From Piscinibacter aquaticus (lineage in GTDB: Bacteria; Pseudomonadota; Gammaproteobacteria; Burkholderiales; Burkholderiaceae_C): 64,000 nucleotides of DNA. Below are positions 42,942 through 53,560 of this stretch, in pieces. Each line of letters starts with the position of its first letter. Position 1 is the first letter of the stretch. The DNA lies in contig VOPW01000001.1 in NCBI GenBank assembly GCA_007994965.1, positions 558,001-622,000 of the forward strand, given 5' to 3'. A program made the translations under genes and the position numbers. The notes under the pieces are model-generated. The model had not been told where the DNA came from. It did not search any database and was given only the letters and a program-made list of their open reading frames with translations.

Positions 42942-44845
42942 TCAGCTGCTGCGGCCCGCCAACGCCGCCTCGGCTTCGGCGTTGACTTCCTCGGCCGCAC
43001 GGTACTCCGGCACCAGATTGCGCAGCTGGCGGATCATCGCCTCGCCATCGTTGGCGTCGCATGCCTGGCGCAACGCCAGCAGCATCTTGTCGAGCAAGGC
43101 CGGATCGATATGACGCTCGCGCGCGCACATGATGCGCGGGTGGCCGCTCGGAGCGACATCGTCGCCGATCAATAACTCCTCGAACAGCTTCTCCCCGGCC
43201 GCAGACCGACGGCTCGGATCTCGATGTCGCCTGCCGGGTGGTCCGCGGTCTTCTCGGTCAGGCCCGAGAGCCGGATCATCGAACGGGCCAGATCCACGAT
43301 GCGCACCGGCTCACCCATGTCGAGCACGAAGACTTCGCCCCCTGCGCCATGGCACCAGCCTGGATGACCAGCTGCGCCGCCTCCGGGATCAGCATGAAGT
43401 AACGGATGATGTCCGGATGGGTGATGGTGATGGGGCCGCCGTTGCGGATCTGCCGGCGAAACAGCGGCACCACCGAGCCCGACGAGCCGAGCACATTGCC
43501 GAATCTCACCATCGAGAAGCATGTGCGTGCGCCGGGGCGCAGCGCCGCGGCCTGCATGACCAGCTCCGCGACGCGCTTGACGTTCCCATCACGTTCGTCG
43601 GACGGACCGCCTTGTCCGTCGAGATCAGCACGCAGGTCTCGACCGCGGCTTCGGCCGCGGCGGCGCGCGACGGCGAGGGTGCCGAAGACGTTGTTGCGCA
43701 GGCCCTGCTGCATGTTGTGCTCGACCAGCGGCACATGCTTGTAGGCGGCAGCGTGGTAGACCGTCTGCACGCGATGCCCGGTCATCACGTCGCGCAGCAG
43801 CGCTTCGTCGAGCACCGAGCCCAGACAGGCGACGATGCGAGTGCCGTGCGCCACCGGCTGCAGTTCATGGTCGACCGAGTACAGCGCGAACTCCGAATGG
43901 TCGAGAAGCACCAGCTCGCTCGGGTGCTGGGAAAGGATCTGACGGCAGAGCTCGCTGCCGATCGAGCCGCCCGCCCCTGTCACCAGCACCACCTTGCCGG
44001 TGATGTTCCGAGCGAACAGCTTGGCATCCGGTGGCACGGGATCCCGGCCCAGCAGGTCGGCGACATCCACCTCGCGGATGTCGGAGATCGCGGCCTTGCC
44101 ATCGACGAGTTCCACCAGGCCCGGCAGGATCTTCACCGGCAGCCCGGACTCCTCGACCCGCTGGATCAACCGGCGCTTCTGGGTGGAACTGGCCGAAGGA
44201 ATGGCCACCACGATCTGCTCGATCTCGTGCCTGAACGCCGCCCCGGCCGGTCGTCGGGCCCGTACACGCGCAGACCGGCCACGGTCTTGTTCTGCAGATC
44301 GCTGCGATCGTCCAGAAAGCAGACCGGGCGGTACTCGGTGCTGAACGACATGCTGTAGGCGAGCTGGGCACCCGCCGCGCCGGCACCATAGATGGCGGTC
44401 CGAACGCGCGCCCGGCCGGCGGGCCTCAGGCCCCGGTGCAGGAGCGAGCGCGCAGCGAACCTCGACGTGACGACGTAGGCGAATGCGATGAACCAGTAGA
44501 TCAGCAGCGCCGAGCGTGGCAGCGCCCGCAGATCCAGCGCCAGGGCCACCAGATAGATGCCGAGCACCGCCAGACCCAGTGCGATCCCCGAGGCGAGCAC
44601 GACGCGCAGGTCGATGTAGCGCACCACGGTCCGGTACAGGCCGGCGAGGGCAAGCGCCGGCAATGTCAGCAGCGCCAGCGTGGTCTGAAGCCCGGGCGAA
44701 GCCCCCGCCATCGTGCTGAATGACCCCAGTCGCAGTGCAACGGCCAGGGACATGCACATCGACAGACAGAGTGCGTCGCAGCCCACCATGATCAAAGCCT
44801 TGGCCCGCGGCGAGGCCGGCTCAGCGTCTTCAACATTCGGTTCAT
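42942..44845 (-). CDS. WbpM/PglF/CapD-type nucleotide-sugar 4,6-dehydratase, full length, frameshifted
   Basis: About 635 residues with four N-terminal helices ([20 protein letters not shown]), a first nucleotide-binding domain ([18 protein letters not shown]), then the catalytic SDR domain: [36 protein letters not shown] and [20 protein letters not shown]. Such enzymes turn UDP-GlcNAc into a 4-keto-6-deoxy sugar. Breaks lie near 44247, 43640, 43590, 43342 and 43205; three are in G runs or at a CCTGG. The only minus-strand gene in the glycan region, divergent from the HpaI aldolase gene. It could supply the PglE-like aminotransferase at the right edge. Confidence 0.88.
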
Positions 44846-44960
44846 GGGCGCTCGTGGGACAGGGGTGGTTTGCCGGTGCGGCTGCTCCCGGGCGCGCATG
44901 ATAGTCTTCCCGGGCTCCAGCCCCGTCCAGTGACCGTTGTTCCAGACCGCACCTTTGCGC

Positions 44961-45835
44961 ATGCTCACTTCCCCGCTCCGACTTCTGTTCATCACCAACC
45001 AGCCGGAGGTGGCTGCCTATGTGTGCGCGCGGGGAGTGGACCGGGTGTTCGTCGATCTCGAAGTGCTGGGCAAGCACGAACGGCAGGGGCATCTGGACAC
45101 CGTGATCAGCCGCCATTCGCTCGCCGATGTGACGCGCGTGCGCGAATCCGTCCCGCCAGGAAAGCTCCTGGTTAGAGTCAATCCTGTCAACCCGGGCAGC
45201 GCCGAAGAAGTCGACGAGGTGCTGCGGCGCGGCGCGGATGTGGTGATGCTGCCGATGTTCCGCACCCCGGCAGAGGTCGAAACCTTCTGCGCTCTCGTGG
45301 CAGGTCGCGCGCGGGTGTGTCTTCTGGTCGAGACGCTGGGGGCGATGGAGAGCCTGGGGAGATTCTCCGGGTGCGCGGCGTCGACGAGGTCCACATCGGG
45401 CTGAATGACCTGCACCTGGAGATGAAATGCAGGTTCATGTTCCAGCCGCTGGCCGACGGACACGTCGATCGCATGGCGGCGCTCTTGCGGGACGCGCAGA
45501 TCCCCTTCGGCATCGGCGGCGTCGCGCGCGTCGGCGAAGGGCTGCTGCCTGCCGAGCTGCTGCTGGCCGAGCATGCGCGCCTGGGTTCCACTGCCGCAAT
45601 CCTCTCGCGCACCTTTCATCGTCAAGCCCGCAGCGTGCACGAGATCGAGGCCCAGATGGACTTTTCCGACGAGGTCCGCAAGCTGCGCGAGGCCTACCGG
45701 GCCCACTGCGCGGCAGAACCCGCGGTGCTCGAATCGCAGCACGCGCGGGTTCGTGCCATCGTCGAGCAGATCGTCGCGAAAGCGGCCGCGACAGGCTCCG
45801 GGAACACGACCGCGACGGGCAATGCCAACGGCTGA
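44961..45835 (+). CDS. HpcH/HpaI aldolase/citrate lyase-family protein, one frameshift
   Basis: About 290 residues, TIM-barrel class. MLTSPLRLLFITNQPEVAAY, GVDRVFVDLEVLGKHERQGH, DVVMLPMFRTPAEVETFCAL; metal-ligand regions VCLLVETLGAMESL (E) and DEVHIGLNDLHLEM (D). One G is missing near 45358. Usually these enzymes cleave or form hydroxy-keto acids. Here it is placed directly before a flippase and a sugar transferase, which suggests a role in making an unusual sugar acid. The substrate is unknown. Confidence 0.8.
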
Positions 45836-47333
45836 TGGTGGGTTGCGCATCGGCCGGTGGGTGATCGGCGCGGGTGCACTGCTGGGGGGCGCTTCTGGCG
45901 GGTCGGCTCAGCGGGTTGCTCCGCGAGATGGAGCTCGCCGCGACATTCGGCGTGTCCAGCGGCGCAGATGCCGCGGTGCTGCTGCTGACCCTGCCGGACC
46001 TGCTGGTCAACCTGCTGCTGTCCGGAGGGCTCACCGCCGCGCTCGTGCCGCGCCTGCGTGCGCTGGCCCCCGATCAGGCGCAGGTGCTGATGCGGCAGAC
46101 GTTGTCCGGAGTGCTCGCCCTGTTCGGCGGGCTGGCCGTCCTGCTCGCGATCTGGCCAGGCGCGTGGTTCGCGCTGCTGGCGCCCGGTCTGCCCGCGCAG
46201 GCGCTGCCGCCCGTGGCCGCCCTGGTCGCCACGGCGGCGGCGATTCCCCTGACGGCCGCTGCGGGTGTGACGACCGCCGGCTTGAACGCTTCGCAGCGAT
46301 TCCTCGTGGCCGGATGCGGGACGCTGTTCTTCAACCTGGTCGTGATCGCCGCCCTGGTGGCCGGACGGCACGGCATGGCCGCGCCGCTGATCGCATTGGG
46401 CCTCGGCATTTGCGCCGGTGCGGCGTTCCGGCTCGCGACACAGCTGTTCAGCCTGCCGGGAGGCTGGCTCGGGCCGTCCCACGGCAATCGCCGCCGGACA
46501 GGACCTTCGTGCGCGGGTTCCTCGCGGCCGCGTTGTCAGCGTCGCTCATCCTGCTCGTGCCGGTGATCGTGCGCGCACTCGCGTCGACCACGGCGGCCGG
46601 CGCCATCGCGGCGATGAACTACGCACTGAAGCTGGCCGAGCTCCCGGCGGGCGTGCTGGTCACGTCGGTCGCCACAGTGGCCCTGGCGCGGCTCAGCGGG
46701 CACTACGGCGGAGGGGATGCTGCAGCCGCGCGAACATCGCTGCACGAGGGGCTGCAACGCTCGATCACGAACGCGACGGGCGCCGGGCTCGTGATGGCCT
46801 ACTTTGCCGATGCCATCGTGCAACTGGTCCTGGGGCGCGGCGCGATGGGACCGACCGAAGTGCAGCGGGTCGTCGATCTGTCGCGACTGCTGATGGCGGG
46901 CCTGCCGTTTCTCGCCGTGTCCAGCATGGCGACAGCCGATCTGAACGCCCGCGAACGGCCGCAAACCGTTCTCCGGGTCACGCTGGCCTGTCTGCTGCTT
47001 CTGCCGGTGCTGGCGCTCCCGGGCGTCGTCTGGAATTCGGAGGTTCTCCTGGCTGCGGCGGTCGTGGGCTTCCAGGCGGTCCATGCGGCGGCCCTGGCAT
47101 ACGCGAGCGGGCTGACGCGCGCGGAAGGCCGTCAGTGGCTGAACGCTAAAATGGCGGGCTTGCTCGGAACAGCCCTGGCACTGGTGGCATGCTTCATCGC
47201 CCTGGATCGAATGTTCTCGGGTGGCCACAGTGTCGTCAGGCTGGCACTGGCATCCCTGGCTCTGCTCTCGATCATCGTGTTGCCGCATCGACTCCTCGCG
47301 CCACCGCGCCGATCGAAAGATTCCCGTTCATGA
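45822..47333 (+). CDS. MurJ/MviN-type lipid-linked sugar flippase, two frameshifts
   Basis: About 500 residues, around fourteen helices. The family signature is at LSGLLREMELAATFGVSSGA, followed by DLLVNLLLSGGLTAALVP. Later segments: AAMNYALKLAELPAGVLVTS and TVALARLSGHYGGGD. It probably exports the lipid-linked repeat unit made by the adjacent sugar transferase, rather than lipid II itself. Breaks lie near 45893 and 46498. The start at 45822 inside the aldolase gene is uncertain. The stop overlaps the next ATG. Confidence 0.85.
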   Translation: MPTADGGLRIGRWVIGAGALLGGASGGSAQRVAPRDGARRDIRRVQRRRCRGAAADPAGPAGQPAAVRRAHRRARAAPACAGPRSGAGADAADVVRSARPVRRAGRPARDLARRVVRAAGARSARAGAAARGRPGRHGGGDSPDGRCGCDDRRLERFAAIPRGRMRDAVLQPGRDRRPGGRTARHGRAADRIGPRHLRRCGVPARDTAVQPAGRLARAVPRQSPPDRTFVRGFLAAALSASLILLVPVIVRALASTTAAGAIAAMNYALKLAELPAGVLVTSVATVALARLSGHYGGGDAAAARTSLHEGLQRSITNATGAGLVMAYFADAIVQLVLGRGAMGPTEVQRVVDLSRLLMAGLPFLAVSSMATADLNARERPQTVLRVTLACLLLLPVLALPGVVWNSEVLLAAAVVGFQAVHAAALAYASGLTRAEGRQWLNAKMAGLLGTALALVACFIALDRMFSGGHSVVRLALASLALLSIIVLPHRLLAPPRRSKDSRS

Positions 47334-47884
47334 AGCGCCTGCTCGACCTCGTGATGTCTCTTGTCGCCGTCGTCCTCGCACTGCCCCTTCTGGTGGCCGT
47401 CGCGCTCGGCGTCCGATTGCAGGATGGCGGCCCCAGTCTGTTCGGGCAGCGACGCGTCGGCCTGGGCGGCCGCGAGTTCCGCATGTGGAAGTTCCGCAGC
47501 ATGGTCGTCGACGCCGACCGGCTCGGTGGCTACTCCACGGCCGAGCGCGATCCTCGCATCACGCCGCTGGGTCGCTGGATCCGCCGTACCAGCGTGGACG
47601 AACTGCCTCAGGTGTTCAACGTGCTGACCGGCGACATGAGCATCGTCGGGCCCCGCCCTGACGTGCCGGCCCAGCGCAGCCTTTACACCGACGAGGAATG
47701 GCAGCTGCGCCACAGCGTACGGCCGGGCATCACCGGACTGGCCCAGGCCACGCTGCGCTCGGAGGCAACGCCGGAGCAGCGCAAGGCGCTCGATCTGGAG
47801 TACGCGAGGTCGGCGTCGCTGGCTCTGGATCTTCGGATCATCCTCCTGACCGTCAGGCAGGTTCTCTTCAAGGGCGGTAACTGA
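47330..47884 (+). CDS. Initiating sugar transferase (phosphoglycosyltransferase), second copy
   Basis: 184 residues, intact. Monotopic PGT: MKRLLDLVMSLVAVVLALPL (re-entrant helix), EFRMWKFRSMVVDADRLGG, RRTSVDELPQVFNVLTGDMS and IVGPRPDVPAQRSLYTDEEW. The catalytic D-E pair is in TSVDELPQ. It loads the first sugar-phosphate onto undecaprenyl phosphate. It overlaps the flippase by four bases, forming a start-and-export pair distinct from that of region 2. Confidence 0.93.
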   Translation: MKRLLDLVMSLVAVVLALPLLVAVALGVRLQDGGPSLFGQRRVGLGGREFRMWKFRSMVVDADRLGGYSTAERDPRITPLGRWIRRTSVDELPQVFNVLTGDMSIVGPRPDVPAQRSLYTDEEWQLRHSVRPGITGLAQATLRSEATPEQRKALDLEYARSASLALDLRIILLTVRQVLFKGGN

Positions 47885-47885
47885 C

Positions 47886-49660
47886 GTGTGCGGCATCTTC
47901 GGCTACTTCGACCGTGACGCGCGCTCCATGGATGCGCAGACGCTGCGCGCCATGGGCGAGGCCATCCGCCACCGCGGCCCGGACGACCAGGGTGTGTCTG
48001 CAGGGCAGGGCGTGGCGCTCGGGAACCAGCGCCTGTCGATCATCGACATTGCCGGAGGGCACCAGCCGTTTGTCTCCGATGACGGCCAGATCGTCGTGGT
48101 GCAGAACGGCGAGATCTTCAACCACGTCGAGCTGGCGCAGGAACTGGCGCTTGCCGGACACCCCTGCCGCACGCATTCCGATACCGAGGTGCTTCTGCGG
48201 CTCTACGAATACGAGGGCATCGGATTCCTGAAACGCCTCAACGGCATGTTCGCGATCGCGATCCACGATGCGCGCCGCGGCGTGCTGTACCTCGCCCGCG
48301 ACCGAATCGGCGTCAAGCCGCTTTACGTGCACGATGACGGACGCAGGCTGGTGTTCGCCTCCGAGATCAAGTCGATCCTGAAGTCGGGCATGCCCAAGCC
48401 CGCCATGGACCGCGAGGCGCTGCACCACTACCTCAGCTTCAACTACGTGCCGGCGCCGCACACGATGTACGAAGGCATCCGGCACCTGATGCCGGGGCAC
48501 ATGATGGAGGTGACGCGCTCGGGCAGTCGCACCACGCGGTGGTGGGATCTGTCGTCTGTCCAGCCGGTGCACGGCCGCGCCGAAGGCGAGTGGATCGAGG
48601 AGTTCAACGCCATCCTCGACGATGCCGTTCGCCTGCGGCTGCGCAGTGACGTGCCCTTCGGCGCGTTTCTCTCCGGGGGCGTCGATTCGAGCACCATCGT
48701 CGGCCTGATGGCGCGGCACATGGACGAGCCGGTGAAGACCTTCTGCATCGGCTTCCACGATCCGCGTTACGACGAGTCGGCCTATGCCCAGGAGGCTGCC
48801 GACCGCTTCGGTGCACACCACACGATGGAGCGGGTCGATCCCGACATGCTCGCCCTCTGGCCCCTGGCCACCTACCACTGCGATCAGCCGCACGGCGACA
48901 TTTCCTTCCTTCCGACCTACCGTGTGTCGGAACTCGCGGTGCGCGATGTCAAGGTGGTGCTCACGGGCGACGGCGGCGACGAGTTGTTCGCGGGCTACGA
49001 CAAGTACAAGGACTTCTTCTCGGCGCCGGACATGGCTGCGCTCGACGACGAATCGTTCCAACGACGCTACTTCGAAAGCATCTCGCTGTTCGACCCGGGC
49101 GCGAAGCGCCGTCTGTACGGCGAGGCCATGCGCGAGCTGGACGGGCGCACCGACTCCTTCGACGTGGCCCGCCCCTGGTTCGATGCCGTCGCCCATCAGG
49201 ATCGCATCAACCAGGCCCTGTTCCTGGACATGCAACTGCTGCTGTCCGGCAACAACCTCGTCAAGCCCGATCGCATGGGCATGGCCGTGTCTCTTGAGGC
49301 GCGCACGCCCTTCCTCGACTACCGGATGATGGAATTCGCCTTCCGCATGCCGGGGAGCTGAAGCTGCGGAGCGGAGAGACCAAATATCTCTACAAGAAGG
49401 CCGTCGAGCCCTTGATCGGTTCCAGATTGGCCTACCGGCGCAAGCAGATGTTTACCGTTCCCGTGGGCGAATGGTTCAAATCCGAGCGCGCGTCCTATTG
49501 TCGTGATCACATCTCAGGCTTGAGCAAGCTCCTCCCGAATGAGTTCTGCGAGCAAGAGGTTCTGAAGATCGCCGACGATCACATCAATCGTCGGGTCGAC
49601 CGCACTCGGGAACTCAGAGCGTTGATCGCGTTGCATCACTGGCTTGGGACCCTGGCCTGA
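47886..49660 (+). CDS. Asparagine synthetase (glutamine-hydrolysing) family amidotransferase, one frameshift
   Basis: About 591 residues. GTG start, then the N-terminal nucleophile MCGIFGYFDRD (Cys2), LSIIDIAGGHQPFVSDDG and QNGEIFNHVELAQEL of the glutaminase domain. The synthetase domain has the PP-loop FLSGGVDSSTIVGLM and VLTGDGGDELFAGYDKYKDF. One G is missing near 49358. In surface-glycan loci this family often amidates uronic acids or other carboxylates instead of making asparagine. That role is inferred from its place one base after the sugar transferase. Confidence 0.88.
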
Positions 49661-49679
49661 GCTTCCATTGCACGAGCCG

Positions 49680-50547
49680 ATGAATGACGTCATCGTCAGC
49701 CTGACGACCAAACTGCAGAACCTGTTTCGGGGTGTCGAGCAGAGCATGCTTGTCACGGCGGGGCTGCTCTTGTCTCTACTGTTGATCGAGTGCGCGCTGG
49801 TGGGTTGGAGTAAGAGCAGTCTGCGGGCCCTGCTCTCCAAATCCATGAGCGCATGGGTGGACATTGCTTGCGCTGCCCTTGTCCTGAGCAACGTCGCGCT
49901 GCTGTTGGGGACGGTAATGACGTTCGGCGTCGTCTATGCCTTGACCGCCCAGATCAAGGCGCATATTTCGATCGGGGTTCTCGACTACGCAGGCAGCCCG
50001 TATGTCTGCTACGCGGTTTATATCGTCGCCCTGGACTTCACCAACTATTGGGTCCATCGGTGGATGCACACCGACCGTCGCTTGTGGGAAATTCACAGAT
50101 TCCACCATGAAGCGCGCGACTTCACCATGCTCACGACGCTTCGAGATCATCCGATGGAGCGAGTGCTGCTGCACAGCGCAGGCGCGATCCCTTCGGCGCT
50201 TCTCGGCATGCCCCCATCACACTATCTGGCTGCTCAGTTGCTGCTTCAGTCGGTTGGTTTTCTCAAGCACAGCAACCTGGACTCCGACTGGGGCTGGCTC
50301 GGTCGTTGGGTTGTGCAGTCGCCCCCGCGCCCATCGCCTGCATCACAGCATGGAGGAGGCACACCATAACAAGAATTTCGCCAGCCTCTTTCAGCTCTGG
50401 GATGTCGCTTTTGGCACGGCCATGCTTCCGCCTCGCGGTGCACCGATCAGGATCGGACTGACTGACGCCCCGGTACGGGAAGGCCTCATTCGCTCCTTGT
50501 GGAGAACCTCAGTTGCGTTCTACTCGGCGTTTGCCCGTAAGCGTTGA
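49680..50547 (+). CDS. Sterol desaturase/fatty acid hydroxylase-family membrane protein, one frameshift
   Basis: About 289 residues with four or more helices and the family's diiron histidine boxes: YWVHRWMHTDRRLWEIHRFH plus H, then HRLHHSMEEAHHNKNF. Such enzymes hydroxylate or desaturate lipids or isoprenoids. An extra C near 50325 breaks the frame between the boxes. It is flanked by an amidotransferase and an unknown membrane protein. It might modify a lipid carrier or acyl group of the glycan, but this is a guess. The base composition here is noticeably less GC-rich than in region 1. Confidence 0.82.
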
Positions 50548-51499
50548 GTGGATCGCCGCCTTTGCCGCGGCCGCTCTGCTCACTGTCGCGCGCTTGAAGG
50601 TATTCGAGCCGTGGGAGCAGGTCGCCTACTTGTGGGACTCGAACGCCAATCCGCTGTTTCTGATCGGGCATCCGCACTTCCCGCGCTATCTCGTCGCCTA
50701 TCCGGGACTAGTGCTTGAAGAGGTCATACCCGGCCGAGGATTCTCCCTCTACATGTGTGCGTTCTTCGCCACCAACTTGGTGCTCTTCCGGAGAGTGGCA
50801 GGGTTGCATCTCTCGGGTTCAGTAGGTGCGGCCGTATTGGGCTTGTTCATCGTCGCCCACTTCGCGATGAACGGTCGAGGTGTGATTGCCTGGTGTTCAT
50901 GGTTGCTTTGTTGTTGGGTCTCCTTGAGGCTTGCGCATGGACTTCCGATGGCAAGGCAAGTCCCTGCCACGATGATCAGCCTCATCCTTGCCACGGTCAG
51001 TACCGGGGTTTTCGTCGTGGTCTGTTTGGCACTCGCCCTGGTTCCACGGTCGCCGCTTCTGGTTGCGCCGGCGAGGTCGGATCGGCATGCTGATCACGTT
51101 GGTCGTCGTTTCCCTCTCATCTACGCCGCATCCGACTTCTTCCTTCTCGCCGTGGAGAAGAATGTGGACTTCTACGGGGGCGGCTTCGCGGGAGCCGTTG
51201 CCATGCTGGAACATGGGTTGGGCACGGTACTGTTGGGGCCAAGCTACTTGACGCTGGCAATCGGAGCGCTCTTCGGTATGGCTTTCATCCTCGTGGTGCC
51301 GATGATCATGCTTGGGCCTGGTCTCACGGCGGTCCAGGTGCTTGCGATATTCGCCGTGCTGGGCGGACTGTTCGGCTTCACGGTTCTGACCTTGGCAATC
51401 CCACCGGCGTTGGCTCTTCTGGGGTTCTGGCTTCAGGGGGTGAATCGACGTTCTCGCCGACCATCGCCCGATTCATTGAAGCTAGCTATCCAAGATTGA
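50513..51499 (+). CDS. Hypothetical integral membrane protein, possible polymerase
   Basis: About 329 residues, not recognised. At least seven hydrophobic segments (VEWIAAFAAAALLTVARL; ATMISLILATVSTGVFVVVC; GLFGFTVLTLAIPPALALLG), with a hydrophilic loop after the first helix that holds FEPWEQVAYLWDSNANPLF. A compensated pair of frame changes is likely near 51068 and 51113, where another frame reads RIGMLITLVVVSL. It starts with TTG inside the hydroxylase gene. Topology and position would suit a Wzy-type polymerase, but no family motif supports that. Confidence 0.5.
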   Translation: MRSTRRLPVSVEWIAAFAAAALLTVARLKVFEPWEQVAYLWDSNANPLFLIGHPHFPRYLVAYPGLVLEEVIPGRGFSLYMCAFFATNLVLFRRVAGLHLSGSVGAAVLGLFIVAHFAMNGRGVIAWCSWLLCCWVSLRLAHGLPMARQVPATMISLILATVSTGVFVVVCLALALVPRSPLLVAPARSDRHADHVGRRFPLIYAASDFFLLAVEKNVDFYGGGFAGAVAMLEHGLGTVLLGPSYLTLAIGALFGMAFILVVPMIMLGPGLTAVQVLAIFAVLGGLFGFTVLTLAIPPALALLGFWLQGVNRRSRRPSPDSLKLAIQD

Positions 51500-51504
51500 C
51501 CTCC

Positions 51505-53538
51505 ATGTTCTCCATTCGCTGGCTCACCCGTGCCGCTGAGCGCCTTCTGAAGTCGTCTGCCATGAGTCATGGGTTTGCACTCGTGCCCCTGTCGCTGTTG
51601 CTGACTGCCTGCGGCGGAGGAACCGGTCCATCGACTCAGGTTGAACGTCCCCCCGGGGTGAAGGTCGTTCTGGGTACGCCGCCGGATGCGCCTGCGCCAG
51701 CGCTCACGTTCCGGTTCAACTACCCGCAGGACGCGGTCGAGACGGAAGACGGCACGATTTATGTTGCCGAGACGCAGTCTCACGTTGTCCGCCGTATTCG
51801 GGACGGGCTGGTGGAGGTATACGCTGGCACACTGCAACCTGGATTCAATGGCGACGGTGATCGCAGGGCGACGCAACTGCGTTTCCCGACCGCCATCACC
51901 CATCGGGCCGGGGAACTGGTCGTTGCCGATGCAAGTAATTTCGTCGTGCGTTCGATCAACGTTGCGACCGGCCGGTGAAGGTGATTGCCGGTACGCCCGG
52001 TCAGCGCGGCTGGCCGAGCCCAGAACGGAGGCGACGCAAACCACGATCGAGTACGTTTCGTGGCTCGGCTTCGATGCGTCCGGTCTGCTGTGGGCCGCGA
52101 TGTCCTCTGCAACGGGGCTGGAGCCGCCGCGACTCTATTGGCTCGAACCAACGTCAAGGCAGTGGCGCAGATTTGATTTGCCGGATTTCGTCACAAGCGG
52201 TGTGGAGATATCTGGCGTGTGGGTTGACGTGGGGATTGGTGTCGACCTGCTTGAGACCGGGGGAAGATTTCTCCGCTTGACGACCTACTCGGCAAGTTCC
52301 CGAGGCATGAGTTCCCGGTTCATCGGGGGTATTTATCGTGACGAAGCCGGGCGGACTTTCCTGGGCGATCACACATCGATCTTGATGTTGGCCGCGGACG
52401 GAAGCGAAATTGGGCGCTTGCCGCGACAGTTCGCGAACGTCACCTCGATCAAGCGATCGCCGTCTGGTGGTCTGTTGGTCGTGGACTCCGATGAAGGCCG
52501 AATCTTCCGGATTACCACGACCGGGGACGTCATTTGGTCAACCGGAACTTCGCCGAGCGCACTGGGCGTCGTGGTCTCGGTCGCGCAGTCGGGCGGAAGA
52601 CTTCTGGCACTCGATAACGCGAAGCCGGCAATCATTGCCGTCGACCGTGATGGAAACTCAAGCCGGATTGCGGGGAATGGCCGGCTGGCGTGGGCTGACA
52701 TATCGGTCGACGCTGCGCAGACCGGGTTCTTGTACCCAAGTGCCCTTGCAGCTGATAGCCGGGGCAACATATTCGTAGCGGAGCAGCATCGCATCATGCG
52801 TATTGATGCGAGTTCTAGGCAGGTCAGCCTGTTCTGCGGCTATGAGACCGCGGGGAACATTTACGATGCGCCCTGCGCTACTGCGAGGTTCAATGGGATT
52901 CGAGGCTTGGCGTTCGACTCACAAGATCGCCTCTACGTCGCCGATACGTACAACAATCAAATCAAGCGCGTGTCTGTAGATGGTTCTCTTGTGGAATTGA
53001 TCGCAGGCAACGGATTGGGGCGTACGTTCGCTGAACTGTCGCCGCGCTTTGACGTGGATGCGCGGCAATCGCCGCTCAATCGGCCGCATGCGGTGAGGGT
53101 TTCGCCGGCGGGCCGGATTCTTGTTGCCGACTCCTGGAACAATGCGGTCTACTCCTTAGATCAGGGAATGCTCAGGCCATTCGCCGGCGTGCCTGGGCAT
53201 GCACCCCAGTGGAACGAACTGAACGCCCCTTATCAGGGACAGGGAGAGTATGCGGGCGACGGGGCCCTGCGGCGAGCGCGAAGCTGAATACTCCCTCAGA
53301 TCTGGCATTCTGTCCCGATGGTGGGGTCCTCATTGCCGACGAATTCAATTTCGCCATCCGTCGCGTATCCACGGACGGCAGGATCAGCACTGTCTTCGGT
53401 GGCACGCAGGGATACAGCGCTGACGGAAGTCGAGTCTCCTTCTTGCACTCTGTCGCCTGCGACGCGAGCGGGTTCTTCGTCGCCGACGTCGGGAACGCCC
53501 TGGTGTTCCGCGTTGAGCCTAACTCGAATGCGCCTTGA
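51505..53538 (+). CDS. NHL-repeat beta-propeller lipoprotein, frameshifted
   Basis: About 678 residues. The signal sequence ends with the lipobox LSLLLTACGGGTGP. At least six NHL blades follow, for example YPQDAVETEDGTIYVAETQS, YPSALAADSRGNIFVAEQHR, IRGLAFDSQDRLYVADTYNN and RPHAVRVSPAGRILVADSWN. Breaks lie near 51972, 52007 and 53268. NHL propellers usually bind proteins, nucleic acids or glycans. Lower GC than the flanks. Second lipoprotein of this kind in the locus. Confidence 0.82.
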
Positions 53539-53560
53539 GGCTTGACGGAATAGGTGTCCG

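Noticed and set aside
45822-47333. Essential peptidoglycan flippase MurJ itself
   Set aside because: It belongs to the MviN/MurJ family, but overlap with a polysaccharide-initiating transferase suggests a dedicated glycan paralogue. I cannot fully exclude the housekeeping gene.
47886-49660. Asparagine biosynthesis gene
   Set aside because: The family match is clear but the context is a sugar transferase and flippase, so amidation of a glycan component is more likely than free asparagine synthesis.
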